Positions 34,521 to 46,628 of a stretch of DNA of 64,000 bases are shown piece by piece. A model generated the notes under the pieces. The model saw only the letters and a program-made list of their open reading frames with translations. It was not told the origin of the DNA and did not search any database. The DNA is from Onchidella celtica (lineage: Eukaryota; Mollusca; Gastropoda; Systellommatophora; Onchidiidae), in assembly GCA_963931925.1 (NCBI GenBank), contig OZ007570.1, positions 67,795,714-67,859,713 on the forward strand, in the 5' to 3' direction. The position numbers and the translations under genes were made by a program. How positions within the stretch are numbered: position 1 is the first letter of the stretch; every line of letters starts with the position of its first letter.

Positions 34521-35739
34521 TGTCACAAATCCCAGACTGGGAGATGTAATAGTTTATGACAGGACGACAATCACGAACAACAAGTTTAACACTTAACAAA
34601 ACAGCCCATCAGACTCACACATTTATTAAACATAATTGTACATATACTAGCGCAATTACATATATTATATTATTGAAATGACTGCCGTACAACGGCCTTA
34701 TTCTCACACACACGCTCCCTCGGATCCACAATCCGGTAGTTACTCCTAAAGGCACTTCGGCCTCAGCCTCTCCCCTCAGGGTCTTAATAGTACATTAATG
34801 ATTCACTGGCACCGCAGTCTCTCAATACCACCTTCCTATTGTCATACACCGTAGCACTCCCCTAGCACCTCCGCAGGGCAATAACACATTATTATTTCCA
34901 TAGCCATCAACATGGCAACAACATAGTATCAGTTCACTAGCCTATCAACATGGCAACAACATAGTATCAGTTCACTAGCCTATCAACATGGCAACAATAT
35001 AGTATCTCATTCACTCTCATATCTACGTCCCTGTCCGTGGCCTGACTGCCACGACTTTATGTGCCTCTACTGTCCTGCACTGACAGCCTCACTTCTGGCC
35101 TATGTGTGGCCTCCGGCCCTATGCTGGCCTATCCCCTGTGCTCATCGAGGTGGCTCTGCGGCCCGTCCCCGACACCTACAAGAATAACATTACATTGGTA
35201 TAATACCCTACCGTTTCTATTCACTCCACCTCTCCTCACAATCCATGAAGCGTACACACACTAGTTCACCTTTCACTCACCACACATCTTACGGTAACAC
35301 ACTTCCATCGGGGTACACACTACTCACTCGCGCTACAAATCCATGAACTCACTTTCATCTATCGCTCATGGCGCACATTGCTATATTCAATATCAAGGAC
35401 TTCCACATTCCTCACATATACTTATTCACATCATAGTAATAGACGAATATAATATAATACATCAATCATAATAATCAATCAACATTCTACATACCAGTCA
35501 TAACTGGAAAGACTCTCACTAGTCTTCTCGACTGCTTCCTTTTATCTCTGCCCGATGGGCTATTATTCACAGATCCGCTCCCTAGGACCTTCTAACTTGC
35601 AGTGATAGTTATACAGCGCTTTCGCCTCCTTCAGACCCCCCACTCATGACATGCACGACTTTCTCACTTGTCTCCGTGCGTTAATTTTACTCTCCTCTCC
35701 CCCCGTAATTATTAACTATCGCTCACTCCACTCGTGACA
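34521..35739 (-). repeat. LTR (3' LTR of the minus-strand element)
   Basis: 1219 bp, begins tgtcacaaat and ends ctcgtgaca. Contains a 38-bp unit (tatcaacatggcaacaacat...) repeated three times at 34905-35005. No difference to the other LTR was seen where compared. Confidence 0.95.
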
Positions 35740-35753
35740 TCATCCCCCACCCC
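35740..35753 (-). promoter_or_regulatory. Polypurine tract next to the 3' LTR
   Basis: Minus strand reads ggggtgggggatga directly before the LTR TG, the expected position for plus-strand priming. Confidence 0.6.
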
Positions 35754-36095
35754 AAAAAAATTAATGCAATTAATTTCAAATCGCATCAAGATGACTGTCA
35801 ACGAGTGAGCCTGAGCAATACCTACATTAAAAATGACCTACCAATGCCCCCAGCACATAAAATACTGGGATCAGGGGAAAATATGGGGATCAATATGCCA
35901 TGCATTATGCATATATGTATCACATCATCAATAGCTAACTAAACACAATATCTAATACAGAATCAAAAACCATTCAACCTATCAACCATTCTTCATATCA
36001 TATATTTTATAATGTCAATATTTTAAAGTCGACTTATTCACACAGATCCTGTCAATGTTCCTGTCCTCCGATGTATAAGCTCCTGAAATCTTCCC
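35754..36095 (-). other. Non-coding spacer between RNase H stop and purine tract
   Basis: AT-rich element sequence with no open frame. Confidence 0.6.
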
Positions 36096-37960
36096 CTAGG
36101 CTCGACTAAGGTAGTCGGCGATATGATTGCTGGTTCCTGGAATTGGTTGAATAACGAAGGTATACGGCTGCAAAGCCAATGCCCATCTAGACAAGCGTGG
36201 GCTGGACGAACGATTCTTCGACAAAAATGTCAGTGGCTTGTGGTCTGTCTGGATACAAAATTCTCGTCCCATGAGATAACGTCCTAGTTTCTGGACGGAC
36301 CAGACAATGGCAAGACACTCACGCTCTATCACAGAATACTTTCTTTCTCTCTGCAATAACTTCCTACTGACATAACATACAGGATGGAGACATTCGTTCT
36401 TCTCCTGTAGAAGACAAGCGCCGACACCAGAGTCCGACGCATCCGTTCTGAGGATAAAATTAGATCGAAAATCGGGTAATATCAGAATGGGTGACGATGA
36501 TAATGCTGTCACCAAATTATCAAATGCTGTCTGACATTCAGACGTCCACTGGACCTTATCGGGTTGTCCCTTCTTAGTAAGGTCAGTAAGAGAAGATGAC
36601 AAGGAGGAAAAATTTGGAATGAACTTTCTGTAATAATTTAAAATTCCCACTAAGCTTCTGACTTGTTTCTTTGTTTTTGGGATTTGCAACCCTACTAACT
36701 TGTCAATTTTTGTTTCTTCAGGTCTCTGAACACCTCTACCCACAATATGTCCTAAGAATATTATCTCTGGACATGCCAAATCCATCTTTGCGGGTTTAGC
36801 AGTTAACCCAAAATGACGTAATCGTTGAAAAATTACTGTTAGTGTCTGAATATGATCAGACCATGTCGACGTATGGCATGCTATATCGTCAAAGAATGAA
36901 ACGACATTAGGTATGTCCCTCAACACTAATCTCATTAATCGTGCAAACGTCGCTGGCGCGTTTACCAACCCAAATGGCATGACCTTAAATTGGAATAATC
37001 CAATGGGCGTTTGGAACGCCGTGTATTGTTTAGACTCCTCAGTAAGCGGGATTTCCCAATAACCTTTCGTTAAATCTATCTTGGAAAACCACGTGGACCC
37101 GGCCAATGAAGCTATTAATTCCTCCTGAAACGGGATAGGCTCCCTATCGCCTACCGTAATAGTGTTCAATCTTCGAAAATCAATACAGAACCGCACCGAT
37201 CCATCAAGTTTTTTCACGAGGACGATGGGTGATGAATACGGCGATGTTGATGGTTCTATCACATCTAACTTCAACATTGACTCAACTTCCTTTATGACCC
37301 TATCCCTCGAAGAAAAAGGCAACGGATACGGTCTAAGAAATACTGGCTTATCGGAAGTCAACTTTATTTGGTGCTGGATCACCGTAGTGCGACCCGGCAA
37401 ATCCGTAACAACATCCGGAAATGACGCTAACAGGGTCTCAAGTTCCCTACTCCTTGAACTCGTAAGGTCAGGGTTAATTTTTACGTCCCTGTAACCTTGT
37501 GTCGGAGTTAACTCCGGCAATTGAATTTGTAACTCCTCCTGCGCCTCGGTGTCGCTTACGTCACAGTCCAACTGGTCTACGACCCCCGTACAAGCAGTAG
37601 AGAAGACAGTCTCCTCCGGTCTTGCCTGTGCACACAGATACTGTGGTCTCTCATAAAATCTCTGTAGCATATTAACATGGAAAACCTTACTCGTTCCATC
37701 AATGTGGATAGCGTAATCTACCTTTGAAACAACTCGCTCAATAACATAAGGACCTTTCCATGTCATCAATAACTTATTATGGTCCGTAGGTAACAACAAC
37801 AGAACCTTGTCTCCTGGCTTAAAAATTCTCAGTTTGGAACCTCTATCTTTATAGTCTTTTGCTCTTTTCGAAGCGATACCCGAAGCTTCTTCTGCTATAG
37901 TGCGCGCTGAAGATAGTCTTTCTCTTAAATCAACAAGGTACTGAAACCTTTTTAAACGGT
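36096..37960 (-). pseudogene. Pol C-terminal part: integrase C-domain, reverse transcriptase, RNase H
   Basis: The frame ends at TAG (36098-36096). It is open upstream to 38060, but meaningful homology starts near 37950 with YLVDLRERLSS and runs into an integrase C-terminal domain (FKPGDKVLLLLP, MTWKGPYVIERV, FHVNMLQRFYERP). RT follows: VIEPSTSPYSSPIVLVKK, VRFCIDFRRLN, FSKIDLTKGYW, FGLVNAPATF, and the catalytic SFFDDIA (FFDD rather than the usual YxDD, ~36885-36900). RNase H follows: LRTDASDSGVGACLLQ, ERECLAIVWSV, QTDHKPL, ending HIADYLSRA. Gypsy-type chemistry: copies element RNA and removes the RNA strand. The integrase core expected upstream is missing and the frame differs from the Gag frame, so it is annotated as broken. 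Confidence 0.85.
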
Positions 37961-40245
37961 TCCGAAACCGTGGGGATCTTTTGAAGAGGGGCCTGGGGTG
38001 TACGACCCCTATGCGTCGTCTTTTGGCACGCACTGCACGTCTTACAATATAAACGTACATCTCTGTATACTGACGGCCAATAAAAATCTTTCAGAACTCT
38101 TTGCTTGGTTCCCGCACTTCCCACATGATCCGCTAATGGAACATCATGGGCCAGACGCAATACTGTAGCAATTAACGACCGTGGCACGACGACCTGCTTT
38201 TGAACGGAAGCCACTGTGACGTACATACGGAACAGAATGCCCCCCTGGACAAAAAAAGAAGATAACCCGTTCTTATATCTCCTCGTTTTCTCGGTTCGCG
38301 CTTCCCCAAAACATGGGTTTAATGATGGGTCCTCCCTTTGTAATCTCGCCAAGCGCTCTGGCGTGATGTCTAGGTTGACCGCTGGCGTAGCCAAAGGTCT
38401 AATCTTGTCTTTATCGGCTACCCGTCGGCGTGTTTCGACCGCGGCGCAAAAGTCAATACCTTTTGATTGCGACCATGCTTGCACGTTCTCATCGGAAGGG
38501 GAAACTACCCGTGATACATTCCCAATGATGAGCTGGGCGCCTGGAAAACAACCAACGACTGCTTCGACTTCCCCGCTAAGGAAAGGTGTATCTATCATTA
38601 TTTTTGCCATGGGTAATTTCTCAATGGCCCCCGAAAATTGGATGCACGGGACAGTCTCACCTGTAAGCTGTGAATCCCGAATGCAGTCTCTATGCACTCC
38701 CACAACGGTAGATCCCGTATCTCGTAAAACCGAGACCGGTTCGTCCCCAACAAACCCCGGATAAACCCTAAGACCACCTCCTGTATGACATGAATTTATA
38801 ACGGGGATCTTTCTCCCACAAGGTAAAACACCGGAAGATAATAACTTCTCACAACTGGGACACTTAGAATACTGTCCGCCTCCGTTGTCCGATGTAACAC
38901 ACGCAGCCGCATGGTGAAATTTATTTGGGGAACATGGACTGGAGCTACTGTCCACGTTCGCGGCTATCCTACCTGCAGGGCAGTTCACGCTGATGTGATC
39001 TGCTCTTCCGCAGTTCCAACACTTCGCGGCCCTACACTCGCGCGAAAAGTGACCCACGCGTCCGCAAGTCCAACACTCCGCTCCCTGTGCTGTACTAGGC
39101 CTGGGTCCCCGTGACCCCTCGCGACCGGAACTAGAGTCCCCATGCCGTCGGTCATCGGCAAAGGTCACAATTCGCCCCCGGCCATTACCGCGACCTAGCC
39201 CTCCTGCTCGGTCAAACTTACCGGATCCATATGCCGGTGATTGGTGATATCCCCTACGATGCCCCTGGGCTTGCCCGCTATAGGCACCACGCTGACGCGA
39301 CCTGTCCCTAAGTCCTGCCGGCGACCCCTCGACAACGGCGACGTATCCAGCATCTTGGACGTACGCCCTGGCGACTGGTTTGGACGGATGCGCCGTACGG
39401 TATGCCTCCGCCAACTTAGACGCCTCCTGCACCGTCGCGGGTTCGTTCTCTTTCAGGAAAGCCACCAGATCTTTGTGGCACGACGCGTACAGCTGGTCAC
39501 GGATCATTAAGTCTTTCAGTTTGGCAAAATCCGTGCCCACATGCGCCAAGTCTACCCAGTTCGCGAAATACTCCGTTAGTCTCGCGACGAAGGCAGCAAA
39601 GTCCTCCCTGGTATCTGCACGTGCTCGCCTAAACTGCTCCCGGAAATATTCCTCGGTACGCGCAAATCGGCGAAGCAGCAAAGCCTTCAGCTTATCGTAA
39701 TCTTGCACGTCTTCGCGCTGTAGCTCTTTAAAGTAGGTTAACGCTCGCCCCTGCAATAGCGATGCCAGGTACGTGGCCCATAATTCCTTATTTTCCCCCC
39801 ATTGCAATTGTGCGTTCAATTCGAACCTGTAAAGGAAGGCGTCTATGTCGTCCTTCCGGTCGTCGAACGTAGGGAGCTTAATCCTGACACCACCTTTATT
39901 GGGTACCTGCCGCTCAACTGTTTCTGTTGGCGCACTCTTTTTGATTTCCAACTCCGCTATTCTTACTCGCGCGTCTGTCTCCCGCTCTTGAGCTTCTATC
40001 TCCTTTAACCTTATCTCCTGCTCCCGTTCTTGAGCTTCTATCTCCTTTAACTTAAGCTCCCTCTCCTGTTGCTTATCCTTAGCCTCTCTCTCCTGCTCCT
40101 GAGCCTTAGCCTCTTTTTCTCGCTCTCTATCCTTAGCACGCTCATCGCGCAAATCCGCCTGCTGTTCTTTGATCCAGCCGCGTAGCTCCTCTCCCTCAAG
40201 GCCAAGTTCCTTACCCAACTTCATTAATTGTTGGAGTTCCGCCAT
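37930..40245 (-). pseudogene. Gag-protease-integrase N-domain polyprotein (771 aa), truncated
   Basis: ATG at 40245. Residues ~20-115 are an E/K/R/Q-rich coiled coil; ~120-280 a retrotransposon Gag capsid region (LPTFDDRKDDIDAFLYRFE, YLASLLQGRALTYF). Two CCHC knuckles follow near 386-426 (CWTCGRVGHFSREC, CWNCGRADHISVNC). An aspartic protease has VLRDTGSTVVGV near 500-512. Residues ~690-745 carry an integrase H2C2 zinc domain (H...DH...YCKTCSACQK). The frame then reaches EPFKKVS, where the catalytic core normally begins, and stops four residues later at 37932-37930. The DDE core is absent and the next recognisable integrase sequence is in a different frame. Confidence 0.88.
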
Positions 40246-41190
40246 TTCACAGATTTATGGTTATGGTATGTATTACAAAAACGGCTAACCTGTCGGTATG
40301 ATCACTAACAACACGACCAGAGACCTGAGATCACACCAGATATAACCACACCTACTTGTATCCAATACAATTCAGAAATTTACCTTTACAGCACAACTAA
40401 TTCTATATTCATAAAATGTACTGCACTATTAATAATAAAAAAGAGTAGAAAAGACAAGAATAAGGAAATTCAATAGAAGGACCACAAGTACGTCAAGGAC
40501 AACGAACCAGACTAGGACAAAGACCTAAAAAAGAGAATATAATGGAAAAAACTGCAACCTAACTACGCCGATTACACTACACGGTACGAACAAGAACAGA
40601 GTCTGAAAAAAAAGAACGTATCTATAGATAGGGAAGAGAGGGACAAGAGAAACGTCTTCCTAAAACAACGAGGAAGATAGAACGCTACAACTAAACAAAA
40701 ATACAGGTCCCTACAGAACTGTTCACTGTGATGAACGAAGTTCCAAATTTAGCCCACCTCCCGAAGAGGACAAACTACGCTCACCACAGCAAACCCGCGC
40801 CACCGCCCGTATAACCTATAACGACAACAAAAACAGCAAAAACAGGGAAACAGACAGATGAAAAGACAGCCCTCAATCCAGGGTACAAAATTTCAGAATT
40901 TCACTTAACTTTCACCCTTGATCTAAATTTCTCCCGTTTTCTCGGAGCTCTGGCTGCTTGACCTCTACAGGCTGGCACGCACACACTCTGGAAAGTTTAA
41001 ATACACATTAATACCTATTCATAGCAATACATGCATCAATACATATTATTATTCATAAACATACATAAATCATATCATCATGAAATTTCCATTCATCCCA
41101 CGAACAAAGACAACAGCACGAATTCCTAGCACAACAGAAAAACAACTAGATATAACGAATACACACTGTCAAAATGACCACAGGTAAACA
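40246..41190 (-). other. Leader of the LTR retrotransposon
   Basis: About 950 bp between primer site and Gag ATG, A-rich in the + orientation, with no long ORF. Expected to contain the packaging region and possibly a splice or IRES function, which I cannot see. Confidence 0.55.
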
Positions 41191-41203
41191 GGACGAGCCC
41201 CCA
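41191..41203 (-). promoter_or_regulatory. Primer binding site, tRNA-Pro type
   Basis: Minus strand reads tggggGCTCGTCC one base after the 5' LTR. These 13 bases equal the start of the classic tRNA-Pro primer site used by several retroviruses. Confidence 0.75.
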
Positions 41204-41204
41204 G

Positions 41205-42423
41205 TGTCACAAATCCCAGACTGGGAGATGTAATAGTTTATGACAGGACGACAATCACGAACAACAAGTTTAACACTTAACAAAACAGCCCATCAGACTC
41301 ACACATTTATTAAACATAATTGTACATATACTAGCGCAATTACATATATTATATTATTGAAATGACTGCCGTACAACGGCCTTATTCTCACACACACGCT
41401 CCCTCGGATCCACAATCCGGTAGTTACTCCTAAAGGCACTTCGGCCTCAGCCTCTCCCCTCAGGGTCTTAATAGTACATTAATGATTCACTGGCACCGCA
41501 GTCTCTCAATACCACCTTCCTATTGTCATACACCGTAGCACTCCCCTAGCACCTCCGCAGGGCAATAACACATTATTATTTCCATAGCCATCAACATGGC
41601 AACAACATAGTATCAGTTCACTAGCCTATCAACATGGCAACAACATAGTATCAGTTCACTAGCCTATCAACATGGCAACAATATAGTATCTCATTCACTC
41701 TCATATCTACGTCCCTGTCCGTGGCCTGACTGCCACGACTTTATGTGCCTCTACTGTCCTGCACTGACAGCCTCACTTCTGGCCTATGTGTGGCCTCCGG
41801 CCCTATGCTGGCCTATCCCCTGTGCTCATCGAGGTGGCTCTGCGGCCCGTCCCCGACACCTACAAGAATAACATTACATTGGTATAATACCCTACCGTTT
41901 CTATTCACTCCACCTCTCCTCACAATCCATGAAGCGTACACACACTAGTTCACCTTTCACTCACCACACATCTTACGGTAACACACTTCCATCGGGGTAC
42001 ACACTACTCACTCGCGCTACAAATCCATGAACTCACTTTCATCTATCGCTCATGGCGCACATTGCTATATTCAATATCAAGGACTTCCACATTCCTCACA
42101 TATACTTATTCACATCATAGTAATAGACGAATATAATATAATACATCAATCATAATAATCAATCAACATTCTACATACCAGTCATAACTGGAAAGACTCT
42201 CACTAGTCTTCTCGACTGCTTCCTTTTATCTCTGCCCGATGGGCTATTATTCACAGATCCGCTCCCTAGGACCTTCTAACTTGCAGTGATAGTTATACAG
42301 CGCTTTCGCCTCCTTCAGACCCCCCACTCATGACATGCACGACTTTCTCACTTGTCTCCGTGCGTTAATTTTACTCTCCTCTCCCCCCGTAATTATTAAC
42401 TATCGCTCACTCCACTCGTGACA
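41205..42423 (-). repeat. LTR (5' LTR of the minus-strand element)
   Basis: Partner of 34521-35739 at a constant offset of 6684 bp with equal length, including the three 38-bp internal units. Holds the promoter in the minus direction, by family knowledge. Confidence 0.95.
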
Positions 42424-42480
42424 CAGGCTTGATCTCAATCCTACATGTCTACTTCCTACTGGGTATAGCTGGTTGGGTAG
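42424..42480. repeat. Continuation of the interrupted foldback right arm
   Basis: After the caggc duplication the arm sequence continues (ttgatctcaatcctacatgt). Confidence 0.5.
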
Positions 42481-42587
42481 ATATAGAGATGATTATGCAA
42501 CAGTTTTGCCAAAGAAAAATACTTATTTATATAAAGAATCTGTCGCAGTTTATGACATCTCTAGCCATGCCCTGGCCGTAATTTATA

Positions 42588-43004
42588 CCAAAAATAATTG
42601 ACAGGATAGGACGGCTAGTGCTTTTAGTGTGCACAGATTTCGCTCTGTCACCTAGCGGCAAAGATGCGGAAGTCATGAAAAATGCCGTATTTTACAAAGC
42701 AAATAGGGAAAATATTAAATTTTGTTCACTGTTCAGCTATCGCTATAGGCCTTGATTGACGTCACTTATTGTGGAATTATAACCTTCAATCGCTGTGGGA
42801 AAACTCTGGCTATTTTTTTCTTTTTTAATCTCAGTAACACTGTCACAACTTTGCATCGTAAATTTACCATTATAATATATCAAGCATTCTTTTCATGCTA
42901 TGCGCCATGGGCCCTGCCCCCAATCAGCGCGCAAATTGTGTGCACGGTGTTTTTAGTGGTGCGAAGAAGACAGTGTCTCATCTTATCCTTTCTAGTATCT
43001 TTGT
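42588..43004 (-). mobile_element. MITE family A, copy 2 (inverted)
   Basis: Reverse-oriented copy of 32950-33363 with the same conserved blocks; right end 'tctagtatctttg' matches the family terminus. Confidence 0.75.
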
Positions 43005-44139
43005 TTAAACTCGACAACTAAATAAATTCTGTCTTTACCTTTCTGTATCTGTAGTGTCCAGATTGATTGTGTTAATTCCTTAAGCCTAGGCGCAGTCTAA
43101 CCGAGTTTTAATGGGGCCAATGTAGTTGGGTAGTGACGTCATGACATTGAATTTCACTGAAATCCAAACTGGTCGGGAATTACGTGAGACCTCAATGAAC
43201 CGCATTGTCGTGACGTCACCATCCAAGTAGTCTGTAAATCAAAATCGTGTAATGCGCGCCGGTCTGAAACCTCTCCCTACCCTCTCCGTTTCCCTCATAA
43301 GGAAACAAGTTACTTGTACCACGCCCAACCGTGTAGGACTGTAGACCACCGCCAAACATGACCGTGCACTGTACACTGTGCACCAGCAGCACGGCTGTAG
43401 TCACAAGATCAAAAGATGTCACTTCACTCAAGATCCTGATTGATTGACTTTCACCAATCCGGTTTTTTTGTTTTTTTTTGTATTTAGCCTTTTCTTGTTT
43501 AATTTATTTGTAAAGTTTTCCGGTATCATTCACGAAAAATTTTGTTACAACCACCGTGTCTGCTATGCTACTTCACGGTTCTGGTCTTGTCTTTTCATAG
43601 TACGAACTTCATTTTCATCAAATTTCTAGGTCATCCAAGAGTAACAGAACAGTCCACACCAAAGCAAACAGAGAAATGTTCAGAAGATCGTTTTAATCCT
43701 CAACAAAACATTATAGCCATATTTTACCAGAGTTCCATGCTATGTTACCTCATGTAATAAGTCTGTTACTGAGTTATGATAATTATGTTTATGTAATGAT
43801 GCGCTAGATGTGTACACTAACATTATGTGCTGTTGAACGCTCTGTGAACGTGAATTCCTCTCATGGGGTAATAAAGTGATTTCTATCTTATTTTATTTAA
43901 AGTGAACATTAAGGGATTTAAAAACAAACAAACAAACAAGTAAAAGGGACATAAAGAAAACAAAAAACTTTAAAACTTGACATGTTTGGCTGGGATGCAG
44001 GTGTGAAGACAGGCTGTGAATGGTATACAGAGGAATTAGGTGATCTTCGGCGACACTGGCTTGGTACAGGAAGGGTTAAGGTCACCAGCTAATCTCGCCG
44101 AGACAAATAGTCCTATCAATCTACCCGTCACTGGTCATT
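43005..44139. other. No gene seen
   Basis: AT-rich non-coding sequence. Confidence 0.4.
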
Positions 44140-44770
44140 ACAACCACACCTACTACTCACTACTATCGCTACCACCACTACTCGTATTGCTACCACTACC
44201 ATCACTATCAGCACTACCATAACTGTAACCACTATTTCTCACTACTGTAACCACCACACTACTACAGTTACCAGCGCCACCACCACTACCAACACTAGTA
44301 CCACTAGTACTACCACTACTAAAATTAATACCGCTAAAACCATTACCACCACTACTACCGCTAGCACCTATTCCACCACGAGTACAATTACTAACGCTAC
44401 CACTACTTCCACCACTATTACCGCTACCACCACTACCACCACCACTACTACAATTACTAATACCACCACCACTACTACAATTACTAATACCACCACCACT
44501 ACTATCACTAATGTCACTAGTGCCACTAGTATCACTATCACCACTACCACAACTACTACCACTACCACCACTAAGATTCACTACTACAACTTCCAGCATT
44601 ACAGAAACTACCACCACTTCAACATTCATTACAACTACCACTACCATTTTCATAACTATCACCACCACCACCACCACAACTATCGCTACCTCTTCACTCA
44701 CAACAACTACCACCACAACCACAACCACTACCACCAACACCACAGTTACCACAAAACAACACCATCACCA
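44140..44770. repeat. Long imperfect trinucleotide tract (ACC/ACT)n
   Basis: Over 600 bp made mostly of accacc, actacc and acaact triplets. It gives stop-free frames in several phases (T/S-rich or V/G/S-rich), which are compositional artefacts. Confidence 0.9.
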
Positions 44771-45502
44771 TCACCATCTCCACACATTACCGAGAAACAA
44801 AGGAATGTGGCTACAGATCCATACATCACCCAGCAAGCCCCCCCCCCCCCTCCTCCCCACTATAATTCCCCAATCCAGTCCCTTACCCCCTCTCACCTTC
44901 CCTCACCTTTCCAGCTGACCTGCTGTCTTCAGCGTTCGTTTGTCTCCGGCTATCCCCCGGCCCCAACTATCCCCCAACCAAGTGTGTAGTTGATTTTACC
45001 ATACACTGTATATATATTTTCATACTTCACGTCCTCAAAACAATGGATGGACCCGTAAGTCAAGGTTAAAAGCCCCCCCCCTCCAATCCCCCTCCCAGGG
45101 GCTCCTAACCCCTCCCCCAGGAGAACTGTAGACAGAGGGGGGGGGGGGTGACCACAGTTTAGGAAAAAGCGTACAGGGGAGCAGGCCAGGAGAGAGTACG
45201 TTCACTTTTCAATTACCGTAATGAACTGAGAATTTTCGTTGTTATCTTTTTTTTCCAAGAAGCAAGTTGTAGGATACTGTAAAACTGGAATATAGACTAG
45301 ATCTATGTATCGAATGCAAAACAGTCAAAATTTAATAATTTAATAGTCCATGTCAAATGCCACTGTAAGTTTGAAAAGTTCAAGGTTCTATCATGGGCAT
45401 TCTTCATTCAGTGCTCGTTTGCTCGTATATGGGAGGAAAAAAAAGGGGGGGAGTGGTTGGTTGAAGCCAAACGGATGAAAAGCTTACGTGGGAGTCCCAC
45501 GC
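44771..45502. other. No gene seen
   Basis: C-rich patches (44840, 45073-45120) and poly(G) (45137-45149). Confidence 0.4.
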
Positions 45503-45911
45503 AAAAGATACTAGAAACGATAAGATGAAACACTGTGCTCTTCGCACCACTGAAAAAAAAAAACCTGCACACAATTTGCGCGCTGATCGGGGGCGGGGCC
45601 CAAGGCGCATAGTATGAAAAGAATGTTTGATATAATGGTAAATTTATGATGTAAAATTGTGACAGTGTTACTGCGACTGATAAAGAAAAAAAACCAGGAT
45701 TTTCCCACAGCGATTGAGGTTCTAATTCCACAATAAGTGACGTCAATCTGTAACTATAGCTGAACAGTGAACAAAATTCAACATTTTCCGTATTTGGCTT
45801 CCGTATACGGCACTTTTCATGACTTCCGCGCACTTGACGCTAGGTGGCGGGGCGAAATCTGTGCACGCTAAAGGCACTAGCTGTCATATCTTATCAATTC
45901 TAGTATCTTTG
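45503..45911 (+). mobile_element. MITE family A, copy 3
   Basis: Best-preserved ends: left 'aaagatactagaaacgataagat', right 'atcttatcaattctagtatcttt', inverted relative to each other. Confidence 0.78.
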
Positions 45912-45991
45912 GTAAAAACTGCCACAATCAAACATATGACATAGATGTCCCCGGGCCCCCATTGGTAAAACCAGGATGAGCTTGTGGTGTG

Positions 45992-46146
45992 TGTTCATGT
46001 CTTTATTTAAGAAGGTTCCCTGCCGTTGGCCTTCATACTTCACTTTATCTAGTTGTGGTAGGGATTCGTTTTTTAGAATTTTTGCCCCAGCAGCGGCCTT
46101 GCTCGGCCTGCTCTTCACGATTTCCAGCTGCCAAGGTATCTTTAAC
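45992..46146 (-). mobile_element. SINE, 3' part, split by the hAT transposon
   Basis: Minus-strand SINE of the 17910 family (agcaggccgagcaaggccgctg body). It ends at the target duplication tctttaac (46139-46146) and continues at 50009. Confidence 0.85.
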
Positions 46147-46260
46147 CAGGGCAATGCGGGGGGGCCCCCGAGGGTAGGGGGCCCCCGGACGGAAGAAAAA
46201 AGAGGGAGTTAAAAAGGAAGAAGAAAAAAGAAAAAAAGAGGGAAAAAGAAGAAAAAGAGA

Positions 46261-46324
<64 letters not shown>

Positions 46325-46628
46325 TGGAATTATCTGGGGGCCCCAGCAATTTCAGCAAAGCAGAAAAAGACAATTTAGAGACAAGAGTGTTAATAACTGT
46401 CGGGGCCCAGTCAACAAAATCGTAGCTGTTGGGGGCCCCTCAACAAAATCGTAGTTGTCGGAGGCCCTTTACTTAACTGACTCATGGTTGCCGGGGGCCC
46501 CTTAACCTGGTTTTCCGATCAAATTATAATTATGGTTAAGGCACTCGTAATAAATGGCTGTCGGCCTTTGAGTGCAAAAAAAACCTGGCATCGGCCAAGT
46601 TTTTTTTGTTTTGGTCAAGACGATCAAG

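Larger units (their letters stand above)
34521..42423 (-). mobile_element. Complete LTR retrotransposon, Gmr1-like domain order, integrase core deleted
   Basis: Two 1219-bp LTRs, TG...CA ends, flanked by the 5-bp direct repeat caggc (34516-34520 and 42424-42428). On the minus strand the order is 5' LTR, tRNA-Pro-type primer site, long leader, Gag, protease, integrase zinc domain, integrase C-terminal GPY/F-like domain, reverse transcriptase, RNase H, purine tract, 3' LTR. The RT/RNase H are Ty3/gypsy-type but integrase precedes RT as in Ty1/copia; this combination is known from Gmr1-type elements of animals. The integrase catalytic core is absent, so the copy cannot integrate by itself, yet matching LTRs suggest a recent insertion, most simply with integrase supplied in trans. 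Confidence 0.9.

Noticed and set aside
35061..35264. Identical 67-codon frames in both LTRs, + strand (also 41745)
   Set aside because: Antisense to the element and identical only because the LTRs are copies.
44153..44918. Long reading frames rich in V/G/S or T/P
   Set aside because: Produced by an ACC/ACT trinucleotide tract lacking stop codons; no domain or gene structure.
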